DNA from: Streptomyces sp. WM6386
GTDB lineage: Bacteria; Actinomycetota; Actinomycetes; Streptomycetales; Streptomycetaceae
Length of the DNA: 64,000 bases
Assembly: GCF_000972385.1 (NCBI RefSeq)
Contig: NZ_JXTE01000050.1
Coordinates: 3,947 to 67,946 of the forward strand
Direction: 5' to 3'
Shown here: piece after piece, positions 19,501 to 27,693 of the stretch
Numbering within the stretch: the stretch's first letter is position 1
Layout of the letters: each line of letters begins with the position of its first letter
Program-made: the position numbers and the translations under genes
Notes under the pieces: generated by a model
Database searches by the model: none
Seen by the model: the letters and a program-made list of their open reading frames with translations, nothing else
Told to the model about the DNA's origin: nothing

Positions 19501-19904
19501 CCGGCCATCCGAACCTCCCCGTCCGCGGCGGCGACCGCAAGCCCGCCCGTGTCCGCCCGTACTCGCTCACCGGCGGCCGCACCCGATTCGGCCACGTCCT
19601 CCTCGTGGAGACGTTCGTCGCGGCACTGGAAGCCCCCGAGGAACGCAAGGAACTGACGAAAGGTTCACTCAACTCCCGCGTCATGCCGGAGATGCGGGCC
19701 ATCGTCGAACTCTGCCGCCGTATGCGCACGGTGGCCGAGATCGCCGCGCTGCTGAAGATGCCGCTCGGCGTGGTCCGCGTGCTCCTGAGCGACCTCGCGG
19801 ACCAGGGAAAGATCCGTGTGTACGGCACCGGCACCGGTCACGGCACCGGCCGCCCGGACCGCGCTCTGCTCGAAAGGGTGCTGAGTGGACTCCGTCGTCT
19901 CTGA
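19497..19904 (+). CDS. cvnC: conservon DUF742 protein CvnC
   Basis: ATG 19497 overlaps the cvnB stop (ATGA). Product 135 aa with the DUF742 signature: VRPYSLTGGRT near the N terminus and a winged-helix-like segment MRTVAEIAALLKMPLGVVRVLLSDLADQG. Its 3' end overlaps the GTG start of cvnD by 20 nt. Confidence 0.93.
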   Translation: MTGHPNLPVRGGDRKPARVRPYSLTGGRTRFGHVLLVETFVAALEAPEERKELTKGSLNSRVMPEMRAIVELCRRMRTVAEIAALLKMPLGVVRVLLSDLADQGKIRVYGTGTGHGTGRPDRALLERVLSGLRRL

Positions 19905-20529
19905 CGCCGCTCGTGGCGTCGCCCCACTCGTCGACGTCGAAAGCGACGACAACCTCAGGTCCTGGCAGACGGACCGCGCCCGGGCCCCGATCGCGACGAA
20001 GATAGTCGTGGCCGGCGGCTTCGGCGTCGGCAAGACCACGCTCGTCACCGCCGTCTCGGAGATCACGCCCCTGCAGACCGAGGCGCTGATGACCGAGGCG
20101 AGCGAGGAGACCGACGACCTCACCGCCACGCCCGGCAAGCTCACCACCACCGTGGCCATGGACTTCGGCCGCCTCACGCTCGACGACGACCTGGTGCTCT
20201 ATCTGTTCGGCACGCCGGGCCAGCAGCGGTTCTGGTTCATGTGGGACGACCTGGTGCGCGGCGCGATCGGCGCGGTCGTCCTGGCCGACACCCGCCGTCT
20301 GAAGGACTGCTTCCCGGCGCTCGACTACTTCGAGAGCTGCGGGCTGCCGTACGTCGTCGCGGTCAACCACTTCGACGAAAGCGAGCTGTTCGAACCGGAG
20401 GACGTGCGGGAGGCGTTGACGATCCCCGCGCACATCCCTGTAATGATCACGGATGCGCGCCGCAGGATCTCGGTGATCGAGAGCCTCCTGGCCCTCGTCC
20501 GCCACGCGCTGGACGAAACACCTGAGTAG
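19885..20529 (+). CDS. cvnD: conservon small GTPase CvnD
   Basis: GTG 19885, 214 aa. P-loop GGFGVGKTT (residues 44-52), G3-like FGTPGQQRFW, and a G4 position read as VAVNHFD instead of NKxD, as is usual for conservon GTPases. The protein lacks a membrane anchor and should work with CvnB at CvnA. The operon continues 25 bp later into a flavin monooxygenase gene. Confidence 0.93.
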   Translation: MDSVVSDAARGVAPLVDVESDDNLRSWQTDRARAPIATKIVVAGGFGVGKTTLVTAVSEITPLQTEALMTEASEETDDLTATPGKLTTTVAMDFGRLTLDDDLVLYLFGTPGQQRFWFMWDDLVRGAIGAVVLADTRRLKDCFPALDYFESCGLPYVVAVNHFDESELFEPEDVREALTIPAHIPVMITDARRRISVIESLLALVRHALDETPE

Positions 20530-20554
20530 TCGCGACCTAGGAGCCACCACCCGT

Positions 20555-21802
20555 ATGCGGAAGATACTCGTCGTAGGAGCCGGCCAGTCCGGTCTCCAGC
20601 TCGCCCTCGGACTCCAGTCGCACGGGTACGAGGTCACCCTGATGTCGAACCGGACGGCGGACGAGATCCGCTCCGGCCGGGTCATGTCGACGCAGTGCAT
20701 GTTCCACACGGCACTGCAGCACGAGCGCGATCTCCAGCTGAACTTCTGGGAGTCCCAGGCCCCGAAGATCGAAGGACTCGGCGTCTCGGTCGCGGCCCCC
20801 GGCTCGTGGGCCGAGGGCCCCGCGGCCCGTGCGATCGACTGGGTGGGCAAGCTCGACGGGTACGCGCAGTCGGTCGACCAGCGCGTGAAGATGGCCGGCT
20901 GGATGGAGACGTTCGCCCAGCGTGGCGGACAGCTCGTCATCCACGGCACGGCGGTCTCCGACCTCGACTACTTCTCCCGTACGTACGACCTGGTGCTGGT
21001 GTCGGCGGGCAAGGGCGAGCTGGTGTCGATGTTCGGCCGGGACGCCTCCCGTTCGCCTTACACCGAGCCGCAGCGCGCGCTGGCCGTGTCGTACGTCCAC
21101 GGCCTGGGCCCCCGGCCCGAGCACCCGGAGTACGACGCGGTCCGCTGCAACCTGGTCCCCGGCGTCGGCGAGCTCTTCATCATGCCGACCCTCACGACCT
21201 CCGGCCGCGCGGACATCCTGTTCTGGGAGGGCATACCCGGCGGCCCGCTCGACGTCTTCAACGGCGTCAAGGACCCCGCGGAACACCTCTCCCTGACCCT
21301 GGAACTCATGGAGACGTTCACGCCGTGGGAGTACGCGCGGGCCACGAAGGTCGAACTGACCGACGCCGGCGGCACGTTGGCGGGCCGGTACGCGCCCACC
21401 GTCCGTAACCCCATCGGCCGTCTTCCCGGTGGCGGCCTCGTCCTCGGTGTCGCCGACGTGGTCGTCGCGAACGACCCGATCACCGGCCAGGGCTCCAACT
21501 CCGCCGCCAAGTGCGCCGCTTCGTACCTCGCGTCGATCCTGGAGCGCGGGGAGAAGGAGTTCGACGAGGAGTGGATGCGGGGGACGTTCGACCGCTACTG
21601 GGACACGGCCCAGCACGTCACCAAGTGGACGAACGCGATGCTGGCCCCGCCGCCGGAGCACATCCTGAACCTCATCGGTGCGGCAGGGCAGTTGCAGCCC
21701 GCCGCCGACCGGTTCGCCAACGCCTTCGACGACCCGGCCGACTTCGAGAACTTCTTCTACGAGCCCGACAAGACCGCGGCCTACCTCGCCTCGCTGTCCT
21801 GA
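20555..21802 (+). CDS. styrene/indole monooxygenase-like FAD protein
   Basis: 415 aa from ATG 20555, 25 bp after cvnD and probably co-transcribed. An N-terminal Rossmann FAD loop VVGAGQSGLQLALGL (about 6-20) and a second FAD-contact region near ADVVVANDPITGQGSNSAAK match the StyA/indole monooxygenase group. StyA enzymes need a separate flavin reductase; none is encoded next to it. The substrate is unknown. Its last 22 bp overlap the end of the convergent NlpC/P60 gene. Confidence 0.88.
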   Translation: MRKILVVGAGQSGLQLALGLQSHGYEVTLMSNRTADEIRSGRVMSTQCMFHTALQHERDLQLNFWESQAPKIEGLGVSVAAPGSWAEGPAARAIDWVGKLDGYAQSVDQRVKMAGWMETFAQRGGQLVIHGTAVSDLDYFSRTYDLVLVSAGKGELVSMFGRDASRSPYTEPQRALAVSYVHGLGPRPEHPEYDAVRCNLVPGVGELFIMPTLTTSGRADILFWEGIPGGPLDVFNGVKDPAEHLSLTLELMETFTPWEYARATKVELTDAGGTLAGRYAPTVRNPIGRLPGGGLVLGVADVVVANDPITGQGSNSAAKCAASYLASILERGEKEFDEEWMRGTFDRYWDTAQHVTKWTNAMLAPPPEHILNLIGAAGQLQPAADRFANAFDDPADFENFFYEPDKTAAYLASLS

Positions 21803-22830
21803 TCAGGGCGTACGGCTCCGAGGATCGGGTTCGACGCGATCGGCGACACCTTGACCTTCTCGCCGGTCCTCGGAGCCTGGACGATCTCGCCCTTGCCCAG
21901 GTACATCGCCACGTGCGTGGCGTCGGCGAAGTAGATCACCAGGTCGCCGGGGCGCAGTTCCTTCAGAGGGATACGAGGGAGCCGCGCCCACTGCTCCTCG
22001 CTGGTCCGGGGGATGGGCGTCCCCGCATGACCCCACGCCTGTGAGGTCAGACCTGAGCAGTCGTACTCCTTCGGCCCCTCCGCACCCCACTTGTACGGCT
22101 TCCCCAGCTGGTCCATGGCGTAGCGCACCGCCTTGTCGCCCCGGTCCGACGGCTTGCGGTCCTTGTCGCTCAGGGCACCCGACGCGATGAGGTCGTCCTG
22201 GGCCTCGGTGATCTCGTCCTCCTCGAACCTGGCGAGCTCCCGCAACTGCTCCTCGCTCAAGGAGGAGAGCAGCTCCTCGACGTCGCGCAGCTTCTTCCGT
22301 ACGCCGTCCCGGTCCCTCTTCTGGCGTGCGGCCAGCGTGAGTTGGGCGTCCAACGCCTTGCGGGCCTCGCGCGCCACGCCGTCGGCCTTCTTCTCGCTGC
22401 CGGTCAGGCGGCCGACCGTCTCGGCGCGTTCCCGGGCCAACTGGCCGATGACATGGCCCTGGTCGAGGGCGTGCTGGGGGTCGCGGGCCAGGAGCAGCCG
22501 GACGTACGGGGAGATGTTGGTGCTGTTCTGGTACTGCTGGCGGGCCAGGCGGCCGGCCGCGCCCCGGCTGTCGTGGAGCGAGAGCCGGGCCCGCGACAGC
22601 GCGGTGTCCAGGCGGAGCACCTGCGCCTTCTGCTTCTTCAGCTTCTCCTCGGTCGCGTTGTACGTCTCCGTGGCCTGCTCCGCCTCCCGGTACAGGCGCT
22701 GAAGGTCCGTCAGCAGTTCGGCGACGGTGCGCTCACCGGGTTCCGGTACGGCGTTCGCGGGCACGGGCGCCAGGGCTGTACCGGCCGCGATCGCCGCCGT
22801 ACACGCCAGGCGCAGAAGCCTTCCTGACAC
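21781..22830 (-). CDS. secreted NlpC/P60 (C40) peptidoglycan hydrolase
   Basis: GTG 22830 behind GGAGGTGA, 349 aa. A signal peptide (LLRLACTAAIAAGTALAPV) is followed by a long coiled-coil region (about 30-210, rich in Glu, Lys, Arg). The C-terminal NlpC/P60 domain has catalytic Cys near 257 (EYDCSGLTSQAWG) and His near 305 (DATHVAMYLG). This is the RipA-like architecture of actinobacterial cell-separation endopeptidases. The Streptomyces relatives act in wall remodelling (family knowledge). Confidence 0.93.
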   Translation of the reverse strand: MSGRLLRLACTAAIAAGTALAPVPANAVPEPGERTVAELLTDLQRLYREAEQATETYNATEEKLKKQKAQVLRLDTALSRARLSLHDSRGAAGRLARQQYQNSTNISPYVRLLLARDPQHALDQGHVIGQLARERAETVGRLTGSEKKADGVAREARKALDAQLTLAARQKRDRDGVRKKLRDVEELLSSLSEEQLRELARFEEDEITEAQDDLIASGALSDKDRKPSDRGDKAVRYAMDQLGKPYKWGAEGPKEYDCSGLTSQAWGHAGTPIPRTSEEQWARLPRIPLKELRPGDLVIYFADATHVAMYLGKGEIVQAPRTGEKVKVSPIASNPILGAVRPDQDSEAR

Positions 22831-22933
22831 GTCATCACCTCCGGTGCGGGACAGCCACTCTGTTCCGCACGGCGAGCATGGGACGGGTCGGGAGGGCGCG
22901 CGCGTCGAGCGTGCGCGGTTCGGCCCAATCACG

Positions 22934-23245
22934 TCACCCGTCGGTGTCCTCCCGCTTGCCGCCCGGCGTGGCGTCGGGCTTGGTGGCGGGTTTCGACCAT
23001 GGCCAGCGCGGACGGGAGGGCGTGCCCTCGGGCTCGTACTCGTACTTCCACCCCTGCTGGAGGCCGAGCCGTTTGCTCTGGCCCCGTGGGACGCGGCGGT
23101 AGACCAGCACGGTGGGCGGGCCGCCGGCGGCGTCCGGGACCGGGATGCGGTACTGCTTGGGCGGGTGGCCGGTGGGGCCCAGGAGGACGGGCAGTACGCG
23201 GCCGTCCATCGGTCCGCCCTCGAAGGGGGTGTCTTCGCTCTTCAC
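22934..23245 (-). CDS. conserved hypothetical protein, 103 aa
   Basis: From GTG 23245. Soluble, Pro/Gly-rich; VLPVLLGPTGHPPKQYRIPV and PTVLVYRRVPRG lie in the middle, with a charged C terminus. No recognised domain. It is in line with the TetR gene (10 bp upstream) and the NlpC gene (103 bp downstream). Confidence 0.7.
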   Translation of the reverse strand: MKSEDTPFEGGPMDGRVLPVLLGPTGHPPKQYRIPVPDAAGGPPTVLVYRRVPRGQSKRLGLQQGWKYEYEPEGTPSRPRWPWSKPATKPDATPGGKREDTDG

Positions 23246-23255
23246 GGGACCAGTC

Positions 23256-23903
23256 TCAGATAGGCGACGTGAGGTTCTGCGCCAGCGTCGCCGTCTGCGG
23301 GTCGCGGGCGGCGGTGACGGTGAGTACGGCGACGAACTGCTCGACCAGCCAGTCGCGGAGCTCGTCGACGGGGGGTTGCTTGCCCTCGTCGAGCCAGATC
23401 AGGGACGCCGCCTCCACGGCGGTGATCCACATGCGTACGGTCATGCGGAGCCTCAGGCCGGGTTCGCTGACCCCGAGATGGCTGAGGATGTGCTCGGCCG
23501 CGGCTCGGCGTACGCCGTCCACGATGGCGGTGGTGCGGGACGTCTCGACCACGCTGCCGCCCTGGAGCAGGGCGCTGAACCCGGTGTCGTGCTGGTCGAC
23601 GAAGGCGAGGTAGCGGTCGAGGGCACGGGAGAGACGGATGAGGAGCGGGCCCTCGCGGGGCTCGTCGAAGCACTGCTGGAGTTCATCGGCGGCGGATCTG
23701 AGGGCGGCCTCGTACAGCTGCTGTTTGCCGCCGGGGAAGTACCGGTACACCAGGGGCCGCGAGACTCCGGCCGCCTCCGCCACGTCGTCGAGAGACACGT
23801 CCTCGGGTGCGCGGTGCGCGAAGAGGCCGAGGGCGGACTGGAGAAGCTGGGTGCGGCGCTCCTCGACACTCAGACGGCGATAGGCGGGCGCGGCAGGGGT
23901 CAT
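23256..23903 (-). CDS. TetR-family transcriptional regulator
   Basis: ATG 23903 (MTPAAPAYRRL), 215 aa. The N-terminal helix-turn-helix reads EDVSLDDVAEAAGVSRPLVY followed by RYFPGGKQQLY, a textbook TetR DNA-binding region. The ligand-binding half ends QTATLAQNLTSPI. It lies just past the AurF-like gene, whose shared promoter with the ferritin-like gene carries a small palindrome, so control of that pair is plausible. Confidence 0.92.
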   Translation of the reverse strand: MTPAAPAYRRLSVEERRTQLLQSALGLFAHRAPEDVSLDDVAEAAGVSRPLVYRYFPGGKQQLYEAALRSAADELQQCFDEPREGPLLIRLSRALDRYLAFVDQHDTGFSALLQGGSVVETSRTTAIVDGVRRAAAEHILSHLGVSEPGLRLRMTVRMWITAVEAASLIWLDEGKQPPVDELRDWLVEQFVAVLTVTAARDPQTATLAQNLTSPI

Positions 23904-23940
23904 GCCTCGAAGGGTAGTCGGCCGTCCGCGGGTCCGTTGT

Positions 23941-24038
23941 GGCTGGTCGCGCAGTTCCCCGAGCCCCTGAAGGTCGGGACAGCCAGGCACGTCCTCGACT
24001 GCACCCACCCAGGGGCGCGGGGAACTGCGCGACCAGCC
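23941..24038. repeat. Streptomyces palindromic intergenic repeat, two inverted arms
   Basis: GGCTGGTCGCGCAGTTCCCC (from 23941) and its near-complement ending at 24038 form long inverted arms (about 28 bp) around a 40-nt loop. The same family appears as single arms at 31127-31179 and 34697-34728. This is a common dispersed intergenic palindrome of Streptomyces. It can act as a terminator between the AurF-like and TetR genes. Confidence 0.85.
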
Positions 24039-24060
24039 CCCACCGGCCCGCACCCGACCA

Positions 24061-24999
24061 TCAGGCCAGCAGCCCCGAAGACCTCCACAGCCGTCGCCCG
24101 ACACCCCGCAGCACCCCGATGTCGTCCAGGAAGTCCGTCAGCTTCTTCGAGCCCGTCTGCATGACCTCCCGACGGTGGCCACTGGCCTTCACCTGAGCCA
24201 TCGCCTCCCGGCTGTCCAGTCCCACATTCGTGTAGACCTCCGGATTCACGAACGCCACCGAGAACACCCGAGCGAACTCCCCGGACGTCACCCGAGTGAA
24301 CTCCTGCGACCACCGGGGCGCCGTCATCATCTGGCGGCGCAGCTCCTCACGGGCGTAGCGCACATGGCGGGCCTCCTCCACGACGTGGATGCGGGTCACG
24401 CCCCGGATCAACGGCTGCACCCGCTCGTCCGGGAACGTCAGCCGCTGCATCCAGTCGAGGACCTCCTCGCCGAGCAGGGTGGCCGTGAAGGAGCCGGGGG
24501 TGGTGGAGACGGTCTTGAAGAGGCGGCCCAGGTTCTGGTGGGCCCGGCTGACCGGGTACCAGGGAGTGCCGCCGCGCGAGATCAGGCGGGCGAACATCTT
24601 CGAGTGCCGGCACTCGTCCTCGATCTCGGTCAACGCGTAGCGCACGTGCGCACTCGTCGCCGCCTTGTCGTAGATGTGCCGGACGAGCAGCTGCATCAGG
24701 ATGATCTCGAACCAGATGCCCAGCGAGGCCAGCGCCGCCGCCTCGTGGCGCGAGAGCAGGATCCGCTGCTCCTCGCTCATCCGCTGCCACATCGGGGTGT
24801 CGTAGAGGGAGACCAGTTCCGGGGGCCAGAACCACTTGCCCTCCTCGAAGGGCGCCTCCCAGTCCAGTTCCTTGTCCGGGTCGAAGGAGTGCTTCGCGGA
24901 GGAGTCGAGGAGTCGCTGGGCCACCTGCTCCCGGTCCTTGAGCAGGCCGAGCGCATCACGCAGCCCCGCGAGCGCGTCGGCGTCCGTCAACGTCGTCAT
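24061..24999 (-). CDS. AurF-type diiron oxygenase
   Basis: ATG 24999, 312 aa. The helical protein carries paired iron ligands of the AurF (p-aminobenzoate N-oxygenase) family: EIEDECRHSKMF near residue 125 and VVEEARHVRYAREEL near 210, with HEAAALASLGIWFE upstream. Substrate unknown; the family includes N-oxygenases of aromatic amines and other diiron oxygenases. It is divergent from a ferritin-like gene with 89 bp between, suggesting joint control. Confidence 0.87.
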   Translation of the reverse strand: MTTLTDADALAGLRDALGLLKDREQVAQRLLDSSAKHSFDPDKELDWEAPFEEGKWFWPPELVSLYDTPMWQRMSEEQRILLSRHEAAALASLGIWFEIILMQLLVRHIYDKAATSAHVRYALTEIEDECRHSKMFARLISRGGTPWYPVSRAHQNLGRLFKTVSTTPGSFTATLLGEEVLDWMQRLTFPDERVQPLIRGVTRIHVVEEARHVRYAREELRRQMMTAPRWSQEFTRVTSGEFARVFSVAFVNPEVYTNVGLDSREAMAQVKASGHRREVMQTGSKKLTDFLDDIGVLRGVGRRLWRSSGLLA

Positions 25000-25013
25000 G
25001 CCCTTATGAGACT

Positions 25014-25027
25014 GCTTGTCAGCAAGC
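25014..25027. promoter_or_regulatory. candidate operator between two diiron genes
   Basis: Palindrome GCTTGTCAGCAAGC (GCTTG-N4-CAAGC) lies 15 nt upstream of the AurF-like start and 62 nt upstream of the ferritin-like start. It is a plausible TetR-type half-site pair for the regulator at 23256-23903. Inferred from position only. Confidence 0.35.
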
Positions 25028-25088
25028 TCGTCAATCCCTCGCGTGCGACTTGTTGACCCCGCGTCTACCGCGTGTGAGCCTGCGGGAC

Positions 25089-26216
25089 ATGCCGACTTTC
25101 GACCTGTACGCCACAGATCCGGGAGACCCCCACTGGCAGGTGCCGGCGACCGGCGCGGCGCGCTTCAGCTGGGAGGCCATGTTTGTTGGCCAAAAGAACG
25201 GCTCTGGGCGGGACCGTCTGCTGGCCCTCTACCAGAAGGGCAAGGACAAGCAGTGGGACGGGCAGAAGCGCATCGACTGGGCGGTGGAGGTCGATCCCAA
25301 CGACCCGCTCGGCACGCCCGACGAGTCCATGTCCCTGTACGGCACCAAGCACTGGGCGAAGCTGACGGAGAAGGACAAGGGGGAGCTGCGGCAGCACTAC
25401 GCCTCCTGGCAGTTCAGCCAGTTCCTGCACGGTGAGCAGGGCGCGATGGTCTGCGCGGCGCGGATCGTCGAGTCCGTGCCCGATCTCGACGCCAAGCTCT
25501 ACTCCGCGACCCAGGTGATGGACGAGGCCCGGCACGCGGAGATCTACGGCCGGTTCCTGCACGAGAAGATCGGGATGCTCTACCCGATCAACGACAACCT
25601 CCAGTCCCTGCTCGGCGACACACTGCGGGACAGCCGGTGGGACATGCCCTATCTGGGGATGCAGGTCCTCATCGAGGGGCTTGCCCTCGCCGCCTTCGGG
25701 ATGATCCGCGACACGACCGACAAGCCGCTGCCCAAGCAGATCCTCGCCTACGTCATGCAGGACGAGGCCCGGCACGTGGCCTTCGGGCGGATGGCGCTGC
25801 GGGACTACTACAAGCAGCTCAGCGATGCCGAACTGAAGGAGCGGGAGGAGTTCGTCATCGAGGGCTGCTATCTGATGCGGGACCGGCTGCGGGGTGTCGA
25901 GGTCCTGGAGAACTTCGGGATCCCGACCGCCGAGGCCGAGGAGTACAGCGAGCGGTCCGAATTCCTCGCCCTGTTCCGGCAGTTGCTGTTCTCGCGCATC
26001 GTGCCGTGCGTCAAGGACATCGGACTGTGGGGCAAGCGGCTCCAGCAGGCCTATGTCGACATGGGGGTCTTCGGGATGGGGGACTCCAACCTCGATCTGC
26101 TGATGGCCCAGGACGAGGAGATCGCCGAGAAACTGGATGCGGAACGGTTCGCGGCGGAGGAGCATGATCGGGTCGCCGAAGTGCGGCAGTCGATCGAACT
26201 GGGGGCCAGTGAGTGA
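25089..26216 (+). CDS. ferritin-like (R2-like) diiron-domain protein
   Basis: ATG 25089 (MPTFDLYATDPG), 375 aa. Two ExxH motifs fit a four-helix diiron centre: DEARHAEIYGRF near residue 145 and DEARHVAFGRMALRDYY near 224, with earlier Glu ligands in QFLHGEQGAM. Such proteins are annotated as ferritin-like or ribonucleotide-reductase-R2-like oxidases. The gene ends in a 4-nt GTGA overlap with the broken ADP-ribosylglycohydrolase gene. Confidence 0.87.
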   Translation: MPTFDLYATDPGDPHWQVPATGAARFSWEAMFVGQKNGSGRDRLLALYQKGKDKQWDGQKRIDWAVEVDPNDPLGTPDESMSLYGTKHWAKLTEKDKGELRQHYASWQFSQFLHGEQGAMVCAARIVESVPDLDAKLYSATQVMDEARHAEIYGRFLHEKIGMLYPINDNLQSLLGDTLRDSRWDMPYLGMQVLIEGLALAAFGMIRDTTDKPLPKQILAYVMQDEARHVAFGRMALRDYYKQLSDAELKEREEFVIEGCYLMRDRLRGVEVLENFGIPTAEAEEYSERSEFLALFRQLLFSRIVPCVKDIGLWGKRLQQAYVDMGVFGMGDSNLDLLMAQDEEIAEKLDAERFAAEEHDRVAEVRQSIELGASE

Positions 26217-27111
26217 CCATCGTCTCGGACCGTGCCGTCGCGCGGCGCAGCCTCGAGGGCCTCGCCCTCGGTGACGCGTTCGGCGAGCGCTGGTTCCCGC
26301 TCTTCCGGGAGCCCCGGCAGGCGTACAACGAGGTCCGTGACCGTCGTATGCCGCAGGAGCCCGAGTGGCACTGGACCGACGACACGGCCATGGCGCTCGG
26401 GATCTTCCGGGTGCTCGACGAGTTCGGTGAGGTACGCCGGACCGAGCTGGCCCACGCGTTCGCGCTCGGCTACGACGCGGATCCCGCCCGCGGGTACGGC
26501 CATGGCATGCACCAGTTGCTGCCCCGTCTCCTTCACGAGCCCGGCCGCTGGCCCGAGTTCGCCCGGGAGAGCTCTTCGGCGGCGAGGGCAGCCTCGGCAA
26601 CGGTGCGGCGATGCGGGTGGCGCCGTTGGGCGCGTGGTTCCACACGGATCTCTCCCGGGTGGTCGAGCAGGCCACCCTGTCGGCCGAGGTCACGCACGCC
26701 CATCCGGAGGGGGTCGCGGGTGCGGTCGCCGTGGCGGTGGCGGCGGCGCTGTCGGCCGGGCACGAGCTGACGCTGGACGCGGTGGCGTCGCTGACGCCCC
26801 GGAGCGCGGTCCAGGAGGGTCTGGTCCGGGCCGCGGAGGTCCCCTTCTCCACGGAACCCTGGAAGGCCTCCGACCTCCTCGGCCACGGACAGCGCATCCG
26901 CGCCGACGACACCGTCCCCTTCGCCCTCTGGACCGCCGCCCGCCACCCCGACGACCTCGTCTCCGCCCTCTGGTCCACCGCCGAGGGTTTCGGCGACGTC
27001 GACACCACCTGCGCCATCACGGGCGGCGTCGTCGCCGCCCGCACCGGCGTGGAGGCCGTGCCGGAGGGGTGGCTGCGACGTCGGGAGGCGCTACCCGGCG
27101 GAGCCGGCTAG
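26213..27111 (+). pseudogene. ADP-ribosylglycohydrolase family gene, frameshifted
   Basis: GTG 26213 starts a good ADP-ribosyl-hydrolase N terminus (LALGDAFGERWF, WTDDTAMALGIF, metal-binding family motifs). The frame is lost at about 26565-26575. The conserved continuation GGEGSLGNGAAMRVAPLGAW resumes in another frame and runs to 27111, including GDVDTTCAITGGVVAAR, the second metal motif. The sequence GGGAGAGCTC looks like a 2-base AG duplication. The full-length family protein would be about 300 aa. Either a real mutation or a sequencing error. Confidence 0.85.
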
Positions 27112-27114
27112 GGC

Positions 27115-27621
27115 CTAGACCCCGCAGCCCAGGTCCTCCGGCACCGCGAACGACACCGGCTCCGCGCCCTGGGCCGGGAACGACGTCCGCAGCGTGAAGG
27201 CGTACGGTGTCGGGCCGTTCGCCCGCAGGTGCAGGAGCCGGGACTCGGCCTCCGCGACCGTCGGGCGATGGCCGGCCGGGACCCACCACAGGGCCGTCAT
27301 CGCCTCCGCGACCTTCTCGAACCACTCGCGGCGCCGGGCCAGCATCTCGCGGTGCTGCCCCTGGTACATGAAGGCCGTCAGGGCGTCGGTGTCCCGCCAC
27401 GCCGTCAGGTTGATGATCAGCCAGTCGTCGCCGAAGACCTTGATGTCGGTCGCGTCGCCCCCCTCGGACTGCAGACGCCAGACGTAGCCGTCGGCCGCTT
27501 CCGCGGAGGCGTTGACCGGGTCGAGCGCGTCGACGAAGTCCTTCAACTCCGGTGAGTCCAACGGGAACTTGAGGCGGGAGATATTGACCTGGGCGAGTTC
27601 GTACGCGACGGCTGAAGTCAT
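27115..27621 (-). CDS. DUF3291 family protein
   Basis: ATG 27621, 168 aa. The body AYELAQVNISRLKFPLD, then FGDDWLIINLTAWRD and HREMLARRREWFEKV, matches DUF3291, a dimeric alpha-beta-barrel-like family related to monooxygenase-fold proteins. No function is established. It is convergent with the ADP-ribosylglycohydrolase relic, 3 bp apart. Confidence 0.85.
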   Translation of the reverse strand: MTSAVAYELAQVNISRLKFPLDSPELKDFVDALDPVNASAEAADGYVWRLQSEGGDATDIKVFGDDWLIINLTAWRDTDALTAFMYQGQHREMLARRREWFEKVAEAMTALWWVPAGHRPTVAEAESRLLHLRANGPTPYAFTLRTSFPAQGAEPVSFAVPEDLGCGV

Positions 27622-27693
27622 GTACCGAACGGTAGGTCGGTCCTCTGCCGGAAGTACAGACCCCGTCTCACCACGTGAACAGATGCCGCCTGC

